Source: Opisthorchis felineus
Lineage: Eukaryota; Platyhelminthes; Trematoda; Opisthorchiida; Opisthorchiidae
Direction: 5' to 3'
NCBI GenBank assembly: GCA_004794785.1
Contig: SJOL01006400.1
Location: 398,955 to 462,954 of the forward strand
DNA length: 64,000 nucleotides
Notes under the pieces: generated by a model
What the model saw: only the letters and a program-made list of their open reading frames with translations
Databases searched by the model: none
Told to the model about the DNA's origin: nothing
Shown here: one piece after another, positions 1 to 12,596 of the stretch
How positions within the stretch are numbered: position 1 is the first letter of the stretch
Layout of the letters: each line of letters opens with the position of its first letter
Made by a program: the position numbers and the translations under genes

Positions 1-2343
1 GTTAAAGAAATCTACAAAAGGCAAGTTAAAATCTTGTCATTTTCAACGAGTTGAAGGTTGTATTTTTACATGCTTCTCACCTTAAAACATTGGGTTTGCC
101 TAAGTGCCTGTTAGGTAAGAGCGTTTCTTTCTTTGGAACTTATGTAAATGTCAGGCTTCGACTCCAGCCCCCATGTGTTTTTATTGATGGTTGGCGTGTG
201 TATTTGGGCTGGCAATGATGGACAGTTTCACAATCTTCAATGAGTTTCAAATACAGAATATCTTTCACTCCTATTGACGTTTCACCAGCTGATAAATATC
301 ATTCGGATGTGCGTTGTATAGTGTTTGTCTATCGTATCTGCGGTACGCAAATCACATATTATTTTCCTTCTACTGGCTTACTGTTGAGTGGCACATTTCT
401 GAAGTGGTCATCCATCAGACGGGTTTACATTTGACCAACTGTGAACACTTTTAAAAGTTCCAGGTTTCTGGAACTAACATTTACCACAGATTTTGTCATA
501 GCTTGCTTTGAAAATTACGAATGGGGAATCGGAAGTGGAAAAGGAGAGGTCATTTATTAAATCTTTTATTTGTGTTTGTAACACTCATTCCAACCACCGT
601 TCTCTCTCAATTTTGCCTGACAAGAAGCACCATGGATGAACAGATTGCATAGTGCATTATATGCGGAACCCAAATAGTTATGCCGCATCAATTACACTTA
701 AAGCGACGTTTGGATTCTTCGGGTTGGATTTAATCTGATTTTCTGGTTACTGGTTACTCAGGTACTCGTGAAAATAAGGGTTGAAAAAAGCGTCAAAAGC
801 ATCAAACCCATGAGTCCATATTTGCATCGCGTGGCTGAGCCATTGATGACCTTGTAACTTACTGTCAACAAAAGGGGGTTAAAACTGGCTGTAATGACCA
901 TTGAGCAGCGGTCAGGCACCAGTAACCTAAATAAGAATACGCTCACCGGATTGGAAAAGCTGCCATTTTGTTAGGTGTTAGGTGCTGTTTGATCCATTAG
1001 CCGAGTCTGGTTGCCGCTTTGTAAACGTCCCACCAGCATCAACACAGGTTGGCTGAGTTCTTTCTTCTTGCCTGCTTGCCTGCGTGTAAATTTCAAAGTG
1101 TACCCGTAATTTATTTTTGTAACCAGCTGATTAAAAAGCAACACCTCCCGTACTTTCCTGTTTAGAATTTGTATTGCATTGTGTTTTGTATATATGTCGT
1201 ATTCAACTGTTTCGTTGGAAGACGTTTTCCGAGAATTTTAGTCCTTCTCTTGACGGTTTTTTTTATTATTTGTGTTGAGTTGTGGCTTTCCCCCTTCGAA
1301 TTTGTTTAATTACTTTGGCACTCGCAAAGTTATCAATCTCTTTCACTAGAATGGTCTTTCTCTCTGCGTAATGCGCTGTGTTGTGCTGGTCCGATTTTTT
1401 TGTCTTCCTGGCTGATGAAAATTCCCTGCACTACACAGGTCGATTTCCTTGCATTTGATGGCTTAATTGAATGTCCAGCTTTGCCTATTAATTTTTTATT
1501 CCTTGTCCAGTTCAGTCCTTTGACTTTGGGCATATGTTTCAGTCACAGTTAAATTGTTTGTTTGTTTGATTTAGTTCCTCTATTTCTACTACAAGTTTAT
1601 GCTCTGGTTTCTTGCCTAGCTTAAAGCCCTTTTCCTCAACTGTTGAGAGAGTGTATGTTTTAATGTCTGCCGATGGCTTTGTTGGTGGAATACCAAGTCC
1701 CCGTAACTGTATGTTCTTTGCTCTTTCTTGGACCAGTGCATAAAGACTGTTCCAGTTCAACATGTCTTTTTCTATCTCCTTTCATGGAGGCCAGTTTTTG
1801 ATGGTCGTGCCTTCTAATAATAGCAAGTTCATGTTTATCCGGACCTACGGAAACTTTACTTTCTCTTTGTCCTACATGCCCAACCATTCGTCAACCCCAG
1901 CCAACAGACTGACGGGCAGCGAGCAGTGAATGCACGCAAGTTACCAATAATTCAACACAATAATGTCATTTCTAGTTTGTTTGGCGGTAAACTGGAAGCA
2001 TATGAGGACAGCCCGGAGAACGTGTCATTCGACAAACACGAATCTCTGCACAACAAATTAACTGTCATTACATGATTTGACCTGGGACGGGCAAAGCCAA
2101 TTTTTACGTGATTGACACTACCCCTAAAGCACTACTAGATATACTATTTTCACCTGAAGACCGTTCAATAGAACCTGACTAGTTGAATTCAGTTATACAA
2201 GGGAATTTTTCTTTCAGTATTCTTGCAAAGCTAAAAAATATAAATCACAGTGCATCCAGAAACCCTACAGAACGGCTCAGAAACGAGCATAGAGTTAACT
2301 GGTTTCCAATAAATTGGAAAATGTTTGGGACCGATTGGGTAGT
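1..2343. other. No gene recognised
   Basis: AT-rich non-coding sequence. The open frames here are below about 75 codons and unlike any known protein. No repeat with a second copy was noticed. Confidence 0.6.
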
Positions 2344-2426
2344 CATCGTTTCAGAGAGGTTTAGTAAACAATAAATGGTAAACAAATAAATCCACCGATT
2401 GTTTACTAAACCTCCCTGAAACGATG
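2344..2426. repeat. Near-perfect 29-bp inverted repeat (foldback)
   Basis: The left arm 2344-2372 and right arm 2398-2426 are reverse complements at 28 of 29 positions, separated by 25 bases. The sequence GGTTTCCAATAA also occurs just outside each arm (2300 and 2425). The transcript would form a long hairpin. It might be a small inverted-repeat transposon or a recent inverted duplication. No transposase is nearby. Confidence 0.85.
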
Positions 2427-2948
2427 GTTTCCAATAACTTATAAACATAAGTACGAATTCCAGCATTTATATGGGAATTTCAGCATATGTTTTTTGCGGC
2501 GCATGAAGATTTCATCAGAAGTATGGCACAAACGTGAGTTTTCCGGATTGACTGCAAAAGTGTAAATATTTAAATGATGACGTAACCAGTCGTCTGTTCT
2601 ATCTGTTACGGGACTCAAACAGGAATATTAGTAAATTGCAGGAACATTTAAGAAATACAAACACTATACACACCGGGTATCAAAAGCCGATGAAGGACCA
2701 AATATGTATTAAATTAGTATGTGAACTAATCAACACTTTTCAACGTGGAATGTTCGGAGTTGGAAGCAACGACAAGCTCTCTTTCATGCGGGCTAAATCA
2801 TCCAACGGGATTATGTTCTTTATTGGCAACGGAAGATTTTATCGCCTATGACGGTGTAAAGTAAGTCTAACGCACCTGGCTTGTTTGACAGCATTCACAC
2901 TCATTCTAACACAAGGCCATATAGAAGATGAGATAAAAGTTTAAGGAA
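2427..2948. other. No gene recognised
   Basis: Unique-looking AT-rich spacer between the 2.4 kb foldback and the first SINE copy. The longest open frame (71 codons) has no recognisable features. Confidence 0.6.
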
Positions 2949-3125
2949 ATTTTCCAGTCGAGATTTCGTCGCGTAAGTGAAACCAATCTATTCTGAAAAC
3001 TAAGGACTCCATAACTGCTTTATTCTTACTGCGAGCCATAGGCAGTGCGCAACTCTCGAAAATCTAGGTTTTAAAACTCGCAATTTCCCGACCAGCTGTT
3101 TGAACTCTGAACCACGGCCACTCCA
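2949..3125 (-). mobile_element. Family 1 SINE copy, strongly diverged
   Basis: The minus strand begins with GGAGTGGCCGTGGTTCAGAG (A-box-like, near 3120), lacks a clear B box, keeps GTTGCGCACTG and a badly altered core (CCTATGG), and ends with the well-kept tail GATTGGTTTCACTTAC, GACGAAATCTCGACTGGAAAA near 2950. The tail and the GCGCACTG boundary are what tie it to the family. Confidence 0.55.
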
Positions 3126-3315
3126 GGCTGGTTAGCTGTGTGATAAATTTGCGCCTTAATAGGACGAAGAGCCCCTCATCCTTCACTCATGAAATTCCCA
3201 TCATCTGGCCATGTGCTGTCCGGCTAATCGAGTGATGGTGAAAGCGTCACTTGTTTTGTGAAGTTATTTTTCCGCTGACCCACTTTTAGAGTGGTGGTGG
3301 TGTGAAAAGGCTTTG

Positions 3316-3350
3316 AAATTTTCAACTGAGGTTTCGTCCTGTAAGGGAAG
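3316..3350 (-). mobile_element. Family 1 SINE tail fragment forming a foldback with its neighbour
   Basis: AAATTTTCAACTGAGG followed by TTTCGTCCTGTAAG is the family tail in minus orientation. It abuts the plus-strand copy at 3350-3459, so the two tails make an inverted repeat with about 70 bases between the arms. Confidence 0.5.
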
Positions 3351-3459
3351 TGCGCAAATATGATGACTCCCAATAAGGAAGACACAGCTGCACAGCGCTT
3401 TGCGCCTTTTCAGTACAAACTGCCTTCAATTACACGGTAAAACCCCTATTGAAAATTTC
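3350..3459 (+). mobile_element. Family 1 SINE, hammerhead and tail half
   Basis: Plus-strand order: GTGCGCA, ATGATGA, stem II CTCC-CAATAA-GGA, GACAC (consensus GAAAC), AGCTGCACAGCGC, GCGCCTTTTCAGTACAAACTG, and a tail ending TATTGAAAATTTCC. The core loses one A of GAAA. The tRNA-derived half is absent. The element ends directly before a short tandem repeat (3459-3491), as SINE 3' ends often do. Confidence 0.55.
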
Positions 3460-3491
3460 CCCCATAGTGTTCCCATAGTGCCCCCATAGTG
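3459..3491. repeat. Three tandem copies of CCCATAGTG
   Basis: CCCATAGTG occurs three times in a row, separated by one to two bases, immediately after the 3' end of a family 1 SINE copy. Small 3'-terminal tandem repeats are common at SINE ends. Confidence 0.75.
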
Positions 3492-6400
3492 TCAACAAAA
3501 TACGTATTGTCTGACCACTGTTTAGATCGGCCATAATGTTATACGAATCATTTCTCCTGTGGAAACTATTTTCCTCTCCCGATTAGGCAAAGTAAAAATG
3601 GTAACAAACTGAGCTTAGATCAAGTACGACCGCGCAAATCTCGGGAGAAGGTCCCACAGGTGTGTTTGCGACGTCAGGTGGATGAATTTCAAATACGGTG
3701 CTTCTTTCAGGATAGATATCCGCGAGGCGAAACTACTGTGTTCTTCGATCACTTGTTTCTTTAGGGCACATGCTGCGAGCTCCAGTCCTGCGATTTTCTT
3801 CTGTGCAGCGCAGACGGGAGTTCTATACTACCCAAGAAAAAATCCAAGCTGGTCATTATAAAGTCAAGTAACGGAAAGACACTGGTGCTTCTATGACATG
3901 AACTGGTTTCTTAAACTGTTCTACGAACAGCCGCATTTGACTGGCAATAAAACCTGAGAAAAAATCGGGGGAAAAAACAAAGAAAGAATGTGCAACGCTT
4001 TTCTTTTATTGAATATGATTTACAGGGCAGCTTGCACTTTATCCTCTACTAGGCTAATTGGCAAGTTTGCAACTTTCTCCGTCCTGAGGACGTGAGTTCG
4101 TCTGAGAATATCGTAAAATATCTGAAGTACAAGGCTTAAAAATTCTAGAACTTGATATAAACTTCCAACCAACACCTTTTAGTCACTGGTGCATTCTGCT
4201 TCCCGTTTCTTTGAGGAAAGTTTCAAAGCAAGGCACTGATGTGGAAAATAACTCGGAGCTTACTCGGTAGAACCATACGTCCTACGTGGTTCAGTTGGTG
4301 ACCTTGAGAGATGTAAGTGAGGTGTACAGTTCTGGTAAAGGAAATAATTTTGACCGCAAGTGATGCACTTCTGTGCATATTAGATTTACCGGACGGATCA
4401 TGCTTGCCCATAAAGGTTGCGTGGTGGAAGTTTTGTTCCAAAGTGCTTTCTAGCAACGGTTTAATAACATTAGTAACACCACTGGCGTCCATATCGTCAC
4501 CCTATGCGAACATCCATAGCTGCGGTCGTGAGGATCAACCGGCAAAACCATATAATATATTTTTAAACCGAATAACCAGGCTGCTTCTCCTGTGAGAACA
4601 ACTGTCCTTCGTGAAACAAAAGGTTTTTGGCTTTCTAGCCATTTCCATTTCCTACACATGTACTATGTTGTAGGGTAAATAGTTGCGGAGCATCCCTATG
4701 ACCGCCAAGGCTTAATTACAGACTGTTCTTGCAGTCCAGGATCTCTATTTTGTTTCGTACAAAACATATTATGAGGTATGACTGGGAGACGGAGGTACGA
4801 AATAACAAGAAACCGATGATAATGTACCAGTTTGCTAGACAAAAGTTTGAGGAAAAATATTTGGACTGCAATTTCCTGTTTCTCCAGTTAACCACATTAT
4901 GCCGCCAGAAGTTTTACTTTGCATGATAAAAGGAAACGCATTGCCCCGAGGGTTTTGGTTATTAGTTGCTCCCAGGCAACTATACAATACACTTTTAGTT
5001 CAGCATATCACACTTGAATGCTCTTTTGTCAAAGAAGTGTAAAACTGCAGCTCGCTAAGTATATTTCCATTGGTCAGAATTACAATTTTACTGGAGTACC
5101 AAGTACAGACTACTGATTAAACAGCACTAAATATTTGGATATTTTCTTATTCTTCCAAGTGAGCTGATTTACTTTGTACTGTATATGGAGACACTGAACA
5201 ATTGATATGAGAAAACCTCTGATGTTTTAACCTATATTGGTTAGATGATACCTTTCACGGCATCCTGATATATTCCAACAGTTCCGCGATCTCACTCTGG
5301 CCTTAATTACCTTGTCCTTTGTGAGCTTACCGGCAAATATAGCGAATTATCAAGTCATCCGATTTATCATTTTTTGTGGGTGACCCTGGAAATTTCTTCT
5401 AAATGCTTAGGTTATACACTGGCTACTGACTATTTTCTCTTTGGAACACAACTCAGAACTAACTCATTAGGGGCAAAGAATTACTCAAGGTCTTTCGAAC
5501 TGTCCCATTTTAAAGTGTGAACTTATAAAAACAGTGCTTTCGTTTGCTCCTTCTTGAGAGGTTGCGCTACTCAGTTAAAGGGTGTGCGCATATGTCCATG
5601 ACTGATCATCCACAAGCCCAATGCTTTGTAAAGGATATAGTCTCTTGAAACTCTAACCATCCTTTCCAGCTTTGATTGAATCGGCCTTTCAGATCGTCCA
5701 TGTAGAACAGTCATTTGATTCCATCGTGCAGTTCGCAAAATTTGAAAAATTATGCTTGCCAGGCTAAACATAACTGTCCTTACTCGCAACAGTATAAAAA
5801 CAAAGTAACCAGCTTACTGGTGTGACCATATTTATTTAGTTTTGTTGTGAGTTGTGACAGAAAGAGCGCAGTTACTGTCGGAGGTTCCATCGTTTAAAAT
5901 GGGCCTAGTGGCTCATCTAGATCATTCACCTGTTCTTCTTTTGGTTCCGATTGCTAGAAGAATCAAGCATTCATTACTTGGTTTCCAATACTGTGTAGCA
6001 TTAGGTCAGAGAAGGACAGAGAAGATAAAAGACCGTCTATTTTCTGTGGCGTAAAAAGTTCTAAAACGTTGTGTCACAACGCTTCAAAACAGGCAAATAA
6101 TTCGGAAGTAGCTAAGCGTTCTCAAAAAAGCGACGACTACGCGGACTTACGCAATGCACAGACCAGCCACCTGCTCACACTACACTCAGCCCTCCTTAGT
6201 ACAGGGTCCTCTCGGTTTTCTATCTAATAGATAAATTATGCTGGTCTATCATGATGAAACCTGACGCCGGTGCTCTACTGATAGCTAAGCTTTTTGTGTT
6301 TAGGACGTTATTTTTAGGCTGGCTAATATCTACTAACTCTTGACGAATTTTCATACCCCACTATCCTTCCGGTTTACCTACACGTCATTAGCACCCAGCG

Positions 6401-9400
6401 GGGAGCACTACATTCGGTTTCATGCACTACTGTTGGTTAACTGTGTTCATGCGTTCGGTGATGTATTGACAAGGCAGTATCACTTACCAGCAAAACATAA
6501 GTCGACGCACAGCTACCACTTCCAGGGAATGGCATCTACATTTGACCAGATGACTGGACTCACAGTTTTGCCTTCGTTACAGACAGGCTACGAGAACGCA
6601 CATTGTGGTACATCGCACTTGGAAGGAAACTTATATAAGAATAGCCTCACAAGTTCGATTACGAGCTTGTGTACCTATCCTAGCTTGTTTGAATTCTTGT
6701 GCGACCTACTAAAGTAGCCACGTAAATAAAACCAAATCCAAACGGTGCCAGCTTCGCGTTCGGTTAGAGTGACCTAAACTGACATCGATGGCAAAATGTT
6801 TCAAACATCTTGCCTCAGTTTACCCACAAATGAATCCACACACCAATGGTGACTCCTCCATTTGTTTGCTCACTCCGTCCAGCAGTTTTGCTTCTTCACA
6901 CCCGCTATTCACCTTGCCACTAAGACCGCCCCGTCCTGCAATGGCAAATTAGCACGAGTGTAGGTGTGTTTCTCCAACCTAATTACCCATAGATTTGGTA
7001 CCCCGTCTGCTGGGCCTATTCTGACTGGTTCTGTCGTGATCCCGGTGGGATCAAAGCGATTTTCAGAATCACCAGACAAGCGTCGGAAAGGACGCCCACA
7101 ACAAACACCACCGACAACATTCCTGTCGCTGTTACCTGGTGTGCGGACTTTGATATTGCATAGCTGCTGACGTCGCCGAAATGGGCAATTTCGCTTACCT
7201 TCGTGTAAATAGTGCCGTAGGTTTTCGAACCCAATTCTTTCTTTTGATATCCGGGATCGTCAGATCTACGCGTGACCCAAATCTCCGTATCGGGAACCTA
7301 AACACACGCAGTTATCTACACTCCTTTCCTAAGGAAACAAAGATTTTGGGCACTCATCGTCAAACCCAACTTTATGCCTGATTAATTTCACTCAATAAAC
7401 AGAGCTGCCTCTCCAAGGGATCAACGGGTGGGATCTGAACAAAAGACTTAGACTCATGAAGGCATCGGTGTGCGTAATGTAACAAAGGTACTTTACAGTT
7501 TCCTCACTCTCAACTTAGAAGGGCAACGTAATTTTCATACAGTTTCCGAAAGGCAGCAATCTTGGTGTATTGGTGACTTGCGGCTTTTACTCCCATCTTG
7601 TCGACTTTTATTTGAATTTACTGACAGACGTAACTTGAATAAAATGCCATAAAATTCGGTACACAGGAGGAATAGTAATATGAACAAATGACTGGCTCGG
7701 TACATTTTCACTCATGAACACCTCGATTAACTAAATCGATAAACATTTGTGTCCCTGATGTAAGCGATGACTGATTCTTTCAGCAAAAGTTTGCACTGAT
7801 ATAAGTTTTCCACCATGTAAACTTGTAATCTGGAGAGTGTGAAAGTTTTAAAAGATGCTCAGAAATTTTTCCAATGGTACTTCAGTATGCGCATATTAAA
7901 ATGTGCAACTTTCTAATTGCTTCTACACGACGAATAAACAAATTCCAAATGGTTTTACTCGTTATCGCTCAGGCGTCAAAATGTGTTATATATGTGACCC
8001 CTGGTGAACGGTCAGCCAGTTGTTCATAACTTGTCCAGATCCTCATAGGAGACTTTATGATCACCTATCTGTGGGCTCTAAAGGTGATAGTTATAAGGCA
8101 GAAGTGGTTGGTCCTAGGGAAGCAGCCAACTCTCCGTCTAGTACTGGTGGGGACGAATCAAGTGAATTTAGCAGAATTCGGTGCCAACGGTTGCTCTCTT
8201 CTCTCCGACACCTGGCAGCCGCCTAAATCACTTATGTTCACGGCAACCGAGGTGTGGCTGTCTCAGTTTTGTACTTCTAGCTGGTGGGAAACAGGTTTTT
8301 GATAAACATCAGATAAACATCCTGAAAGTTCGTCAGCTACGTAAAGCGAAAGGAAATGCTAAAAATTCTTTGCAATTTTATGAGTAGTGTATTACGTCTA
8401 CACATGTATCGCGATATCTTGAATATCGTACCAAGTGAAACATGAGGTGGCCTGGTGCAGCACATTTAATTGCTTAGAGACATCATAAACGAGAGATTCA
8501 GCTGGGTTCCAGGTAGGTCTCTCGCAAAACCAAATTTGTTTGCAAATGCGTGTATTTCGCAAAGAGAGATGGTTCAGCATAAGACACATCATGAGATGTG
8601 CGTAACTTTAGGCACTAGTAAAGAACAAGCAAGAGTGTACCAGCTAGGTACTTTTATGCTTCCAGGCCCAACGTCAAATGCCAGACTGATTTTTGGTCAG
8701 AAAATTGGTAACGGGCCTTAAGTGCGAAAAAACTGAGACAAACTACAGGATAAGAAATATGGCTGAGACCACAAGGGAGGTTTCAGTTCAAATGAAGTGA
8801 ATAGAAATGAAACGGAGCTAACAATCTGTTAGTTTGCTACTTATTCATTGTTTTCATGGGCATTGTCTTATGAACGCACATCTATGGTTCTAGATGTCGA
8901 GCATTTTAGGGGTGATGCAGTGTCCTGCCTACTGGTCTATAACAAGGTTCACGAAAACAGTGTGCACCCAAACGAAGTTTAATAAATGAGGACCTGGACG
9001 AAATGGGCGCTCGTTGTGAAACCGTTCCACTGTGCGGCTGACGCCACGGTGTACACCCCTGTAAGTGGACCTTAGTAAGTGCGAAAGAAATGAGACATTT
9101 TTAATGTACTTGTACGCTAGTTTATGTGATCGTCTCTTTCCGAATGTTCCACAGTCCGCGTATCTATCACGAGCGAAGCATGAGGAACAAATCAGGAAAG
9201 AACAGACGAAGCTGATCTATTGTGTTAACTGTAGCACGTCAACTGATGATTGCTGATGCGGATTGAAGTGATTAAGTTTTGCAAATTACATTAAAGAGAT
9301 GAACAGTCAGTTTTGGGGGTCATAAGGAAATATGAATGATAATAAGTGGAGAAAACGATTGACTGCATTCGGCAACTTGGTCTGTCACTGGTTCACGCAC

Positions 9401-12044
9401 GTGACTTATGAACAACGCACCTGAGCACGCCAATGCCTACAGTCATGCGAAACCAGTGATTGGCTCAGGACGCGTAAGAAACACCGGCTTAACCTTCACT
9501 AAGCTCTACTCACAAAACTATGGCGCACAGGTGCTTTTCACAAAAACTTATTAGCCAAATATTCGTTCCCTTGTGAGGATGATTTGGCCAAAATAGTTGC
9601 TGGAACCGGTCCGTTATTTTATCTTTGAGCGGTTTCCCTTGATTTACATAGCACAGAACTAGGGTACTATACCAAAGTTAAAAACGTATGCCATTCTGAA
9701 TGTAAGTTTAGATACACTTGTGATTATGCCTAAAAGTAGAAGAGTGGAAGAACTATCACAGTGACCATTGTACGAAAGAATTTGAGTTATATATGTGAGT
9801 TATCTATGGGATCACACTGAACGTGACCAACAATTTCATTTTGTAATTCACGCCGCAAGGTATCAGAAGAACACTGAGATGAGTTGTAAACGCGTCACTC
9901 ACTTGGTAATCTAGTCACAGTATGGCTGTAAAGATTGAGAGAACGACACAAATTGTTTGGTGGGAAAGTTAAGGGCCATTGCCATTGTTCGATGAAATTA
10001 ATTTTCAATTGCATTGTCTAAGTTAAAAGCTACTACGTGTAAATTATCACGATTTCTGAGGTTAAAAACAAGTTCAAATCATGCATTTGTATAGCAAGTT
10101 GCTAATGGTCCTGAGACAAATTTTCAAGTTACTAATCGATTTGTATTTCGCTGCTTCAGCCGGAGCATCATCCGCTGACTGATTATATGGTGAGCTAAAC
10201 GAGGTTTTGGATTTGCTTTGAGGCAAGATTTTTATCAGTTTCTTTGTTGGTGAAAATATTGCTCATTAGGCACCTTAACATTGACTCAATAATGTACTTG
10301 AAGTTAGAGAATATAGAGAGAACATGTGGTAAAAAGTATGTGACAGTGGACAGTTTTCTCGGATGTGCAGAACTCTGAAAGAATATCACAAATGCAGCTA
10401 ACACCAGATCACGTGAAAGAAACTGCTTGACTGAGGGGCAGGTGATGATATGTCGAGATGAAAGTTATTATCATTGCCGATCAGCCGCCTGCAACCCGAA
10501 TTTCAAATTGTTCAACATACGCATTCCATGTTCGAATCTCTCTGGAGATAAACAAGGCACACGCTGCTACCGTTCACCTACACCAATGCATTTCTACACG
10601 CCTTGGCGTTTAGTTGGTGGATTTACGGCAAATGAAGTTAGTTTCGTTCCAGCTGTACACCATTCGTTGGCTTTAACACTGGGTTGATTTAACTTGCCGA
10701 AATGAAGAATGATTTACAACACCACATAAAAAGAAAAATGCTGCCAAGCCTGCAATAGTACCACGTGCTACTTATTTACTCGGGAGAGCAAGGCATTAAT
10801 TGGAATTTTTTAAACAAATAGCACAGCGTTATTTCTCCCTGATACTTGGGACTCAAATTGTTTCCTTAGATTACAAGTGCATCAACAACGATACATGAGA
10901 GTTTTACCTGATGACGTTCTGTTCTCGATACTCATTGTGAAGCATGTTTGGTATGACATTTATCGTAATCATTCAAATATCATATCATTATATCGCACGT
11001 TCACATATTGTCCTAAAACCATGTCACATATCTCAGTTAATATTACCAGCCATTTGCATAGATGAAGACTTGTCTGCTCAATAGATAAACCGAAACGTTT
11101 TCGCATTTGTGATGCAACAATAGTGCCCATATTTTTACGTATGGAAACCAATTTTGAATAAGTCAATGGTTTATCCACACAATACAAAATTTGGTAACGA
11201 ACATTAAACACCAGTGCTATGTTGGATCATTTTCAAGATAGATAGAGAACCACTGGCAAATGACCACGTTGCGTGTGACGACATGCAACGTACTCGTAAG
11301 GATTAAACTTGTCGTTAAATTTGCTAGATGGGAACGGCGAAAATACTATCAAATCTAAAAGGGGAATATAATTACAAGTTACAGATAACGTCTGCATGTG
11401 AGTGTGACAATTGTTCACCTTACGACCGATCTGCCCGAGTGGTCAGTAGTCACGTGAGCAGAGCACAGAAGGCTCAATACAAAGGTTTGCTGAATGCATA
11501 AACGTGGTTTTATGAATGAATCACGATCGCCTCAGCTTTGGCCAGATGTTGAGATTGAACGGATATTGCACACACACTTGTTCTATGATACACCTCAAAC
11601 AAGACTTGCAAATGAACAAAAATAACTTTGCATAACATTTCAACATTCAAAATCGACAATTTCCTATGTGAAAGTTCATTAAAATGACACGAAGATTGTT
11701 ACCCTAAATATAAGGATGATTGCATTGATCACTGACTTGACTGGTATGAGTTCCGTGAATTTTTCAAACGTCGCTTTCAAAATAGGTTACCAAGCAGCTA
11801 TCTGCCCACCAAAAATCCGTTCAGAATCGGCGTCTCGACAGAGCTGAGGCAACTGAGATTCGTTCACATAACCTGAGTCTGTGCACTCAGAAAGCGTCCC
11901 TATGCACATTGAGAATTCAATGGTCTTCTCATGTGAGCCAATCGGGTCAATCGATTACGACTTAAACCATTTTGACATTTTTCGTCGCAGATTCAGTGTT
12001 ACCTTTATTTTGTTTATGTCTTCTGTCTTTGGTTCTGTTATCCC
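3492..12044. other. Long gene-free stretch
   Basis: About 8.5 kb with no supported gene. The longest open frame (6340-6717 plus, 125 codons, non-ATG start) has no domain I recognise and a length expected by chance. A small inverted pair TCACTGGTT/AACCAGTGA near 9385-9460 is too weak to call. Degenerate B-box-like GGGTTCGAAAACC occurs on the minus strand at about 7218-7230 without further element structure. Confidence 0.55.
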
Positions 12045-12593
12045 TCAATGTGTATTGACTATAAAAAGTGATCGTAAAACCGTTAATTTACCGACATTGT
12101 AACAATGATCCTCATATATTATAAAATCGCACGGTTCGCCTCTCATAGCATCTCTATCTGACGTCCTAATTTGTAACGAAATACTGTCGTTTGTCAGCTC
12201 ATTTTCATAAATTTCTCTGTTACTTCGCAGTGTCGAAAAATTCGACATATGCTGCGAGATTAATCTGTTGATGGCATTCTTGTGGTCAGGTAATTTTAAT
12301 ATGGGATGGGGTGTAAATTGGACGGTTATGTGACTAGTTTTCAATCTCCTTCTCGTTCGGTTTACGTTATTCTCTTGTGCAAGGTTATTTAGCAGATTCA
12401 TATTATTTTCTGTAAGGCATAAGCGGTCAACGTCGTTTTTCATGACGATCACGCGATTCCACCCGTATAAGCTAGACCTAATTGGACTAGAGTTTCTGGA
12501 TCTTGAATACAGTGATTCACTGAATTTCGAGTAATTACGCAATGAAAAATTGACTCCAGATTTAACAGCATGGCTAGAAAAGCAACCTGAAAC
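12045..12593 (-). CDS. Possible unrecognised exon or gene fragment
   Basis: An open stretch of about 180 codons on the minus strand, from just after an in-frame TAG (12594-12596) to a stop at 12045-12047. It has no ATG near its upstream end; the first Met codon comes well inside (MKNDVDR). A plausible 3' splice site, TTTTCTAG, ends at 12574, and a GT donor-like GTAAAT sits near the 3' end after the codons for YNV. The predicted residues are polar and Asn/Arg/Ser-rich, with no domain, membrane segment or motif I recognise. I estimate by hand that an open run this long is uncommon but not excluded by chance in 64 kb of AT-rich DNA. It could be an exon of a gene extending outside view, a decayed frame, or chance. 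Confidence 0.22.
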   Translation of the reverse strand, partial: VSGCFSSHAVKSGVNFSLRNYSKFSESLYSRSRNSSPIRSSLYGWNRVIVMKNDVDRLCLTENNMNLLNNLAQENNVNRTRRRLKTSHITVQFTPHPILKLPDHKNAINRLISQHMSNFSTLRSNREIYENELTNDSISLQIRTSDRDAMRGEPCDFIIYEDHCYNVGKLTVLRSLFIVNTH

Positions 12594-12596
12594 CTA

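Noticed and set aside
9380..9470. Inverted pair TCACTGGTT/AACCAGTGA as a foldback
   Set aside because: Nine bases at about 60-base spacing is too weak; such pairs are expected by chance in 64 kb.
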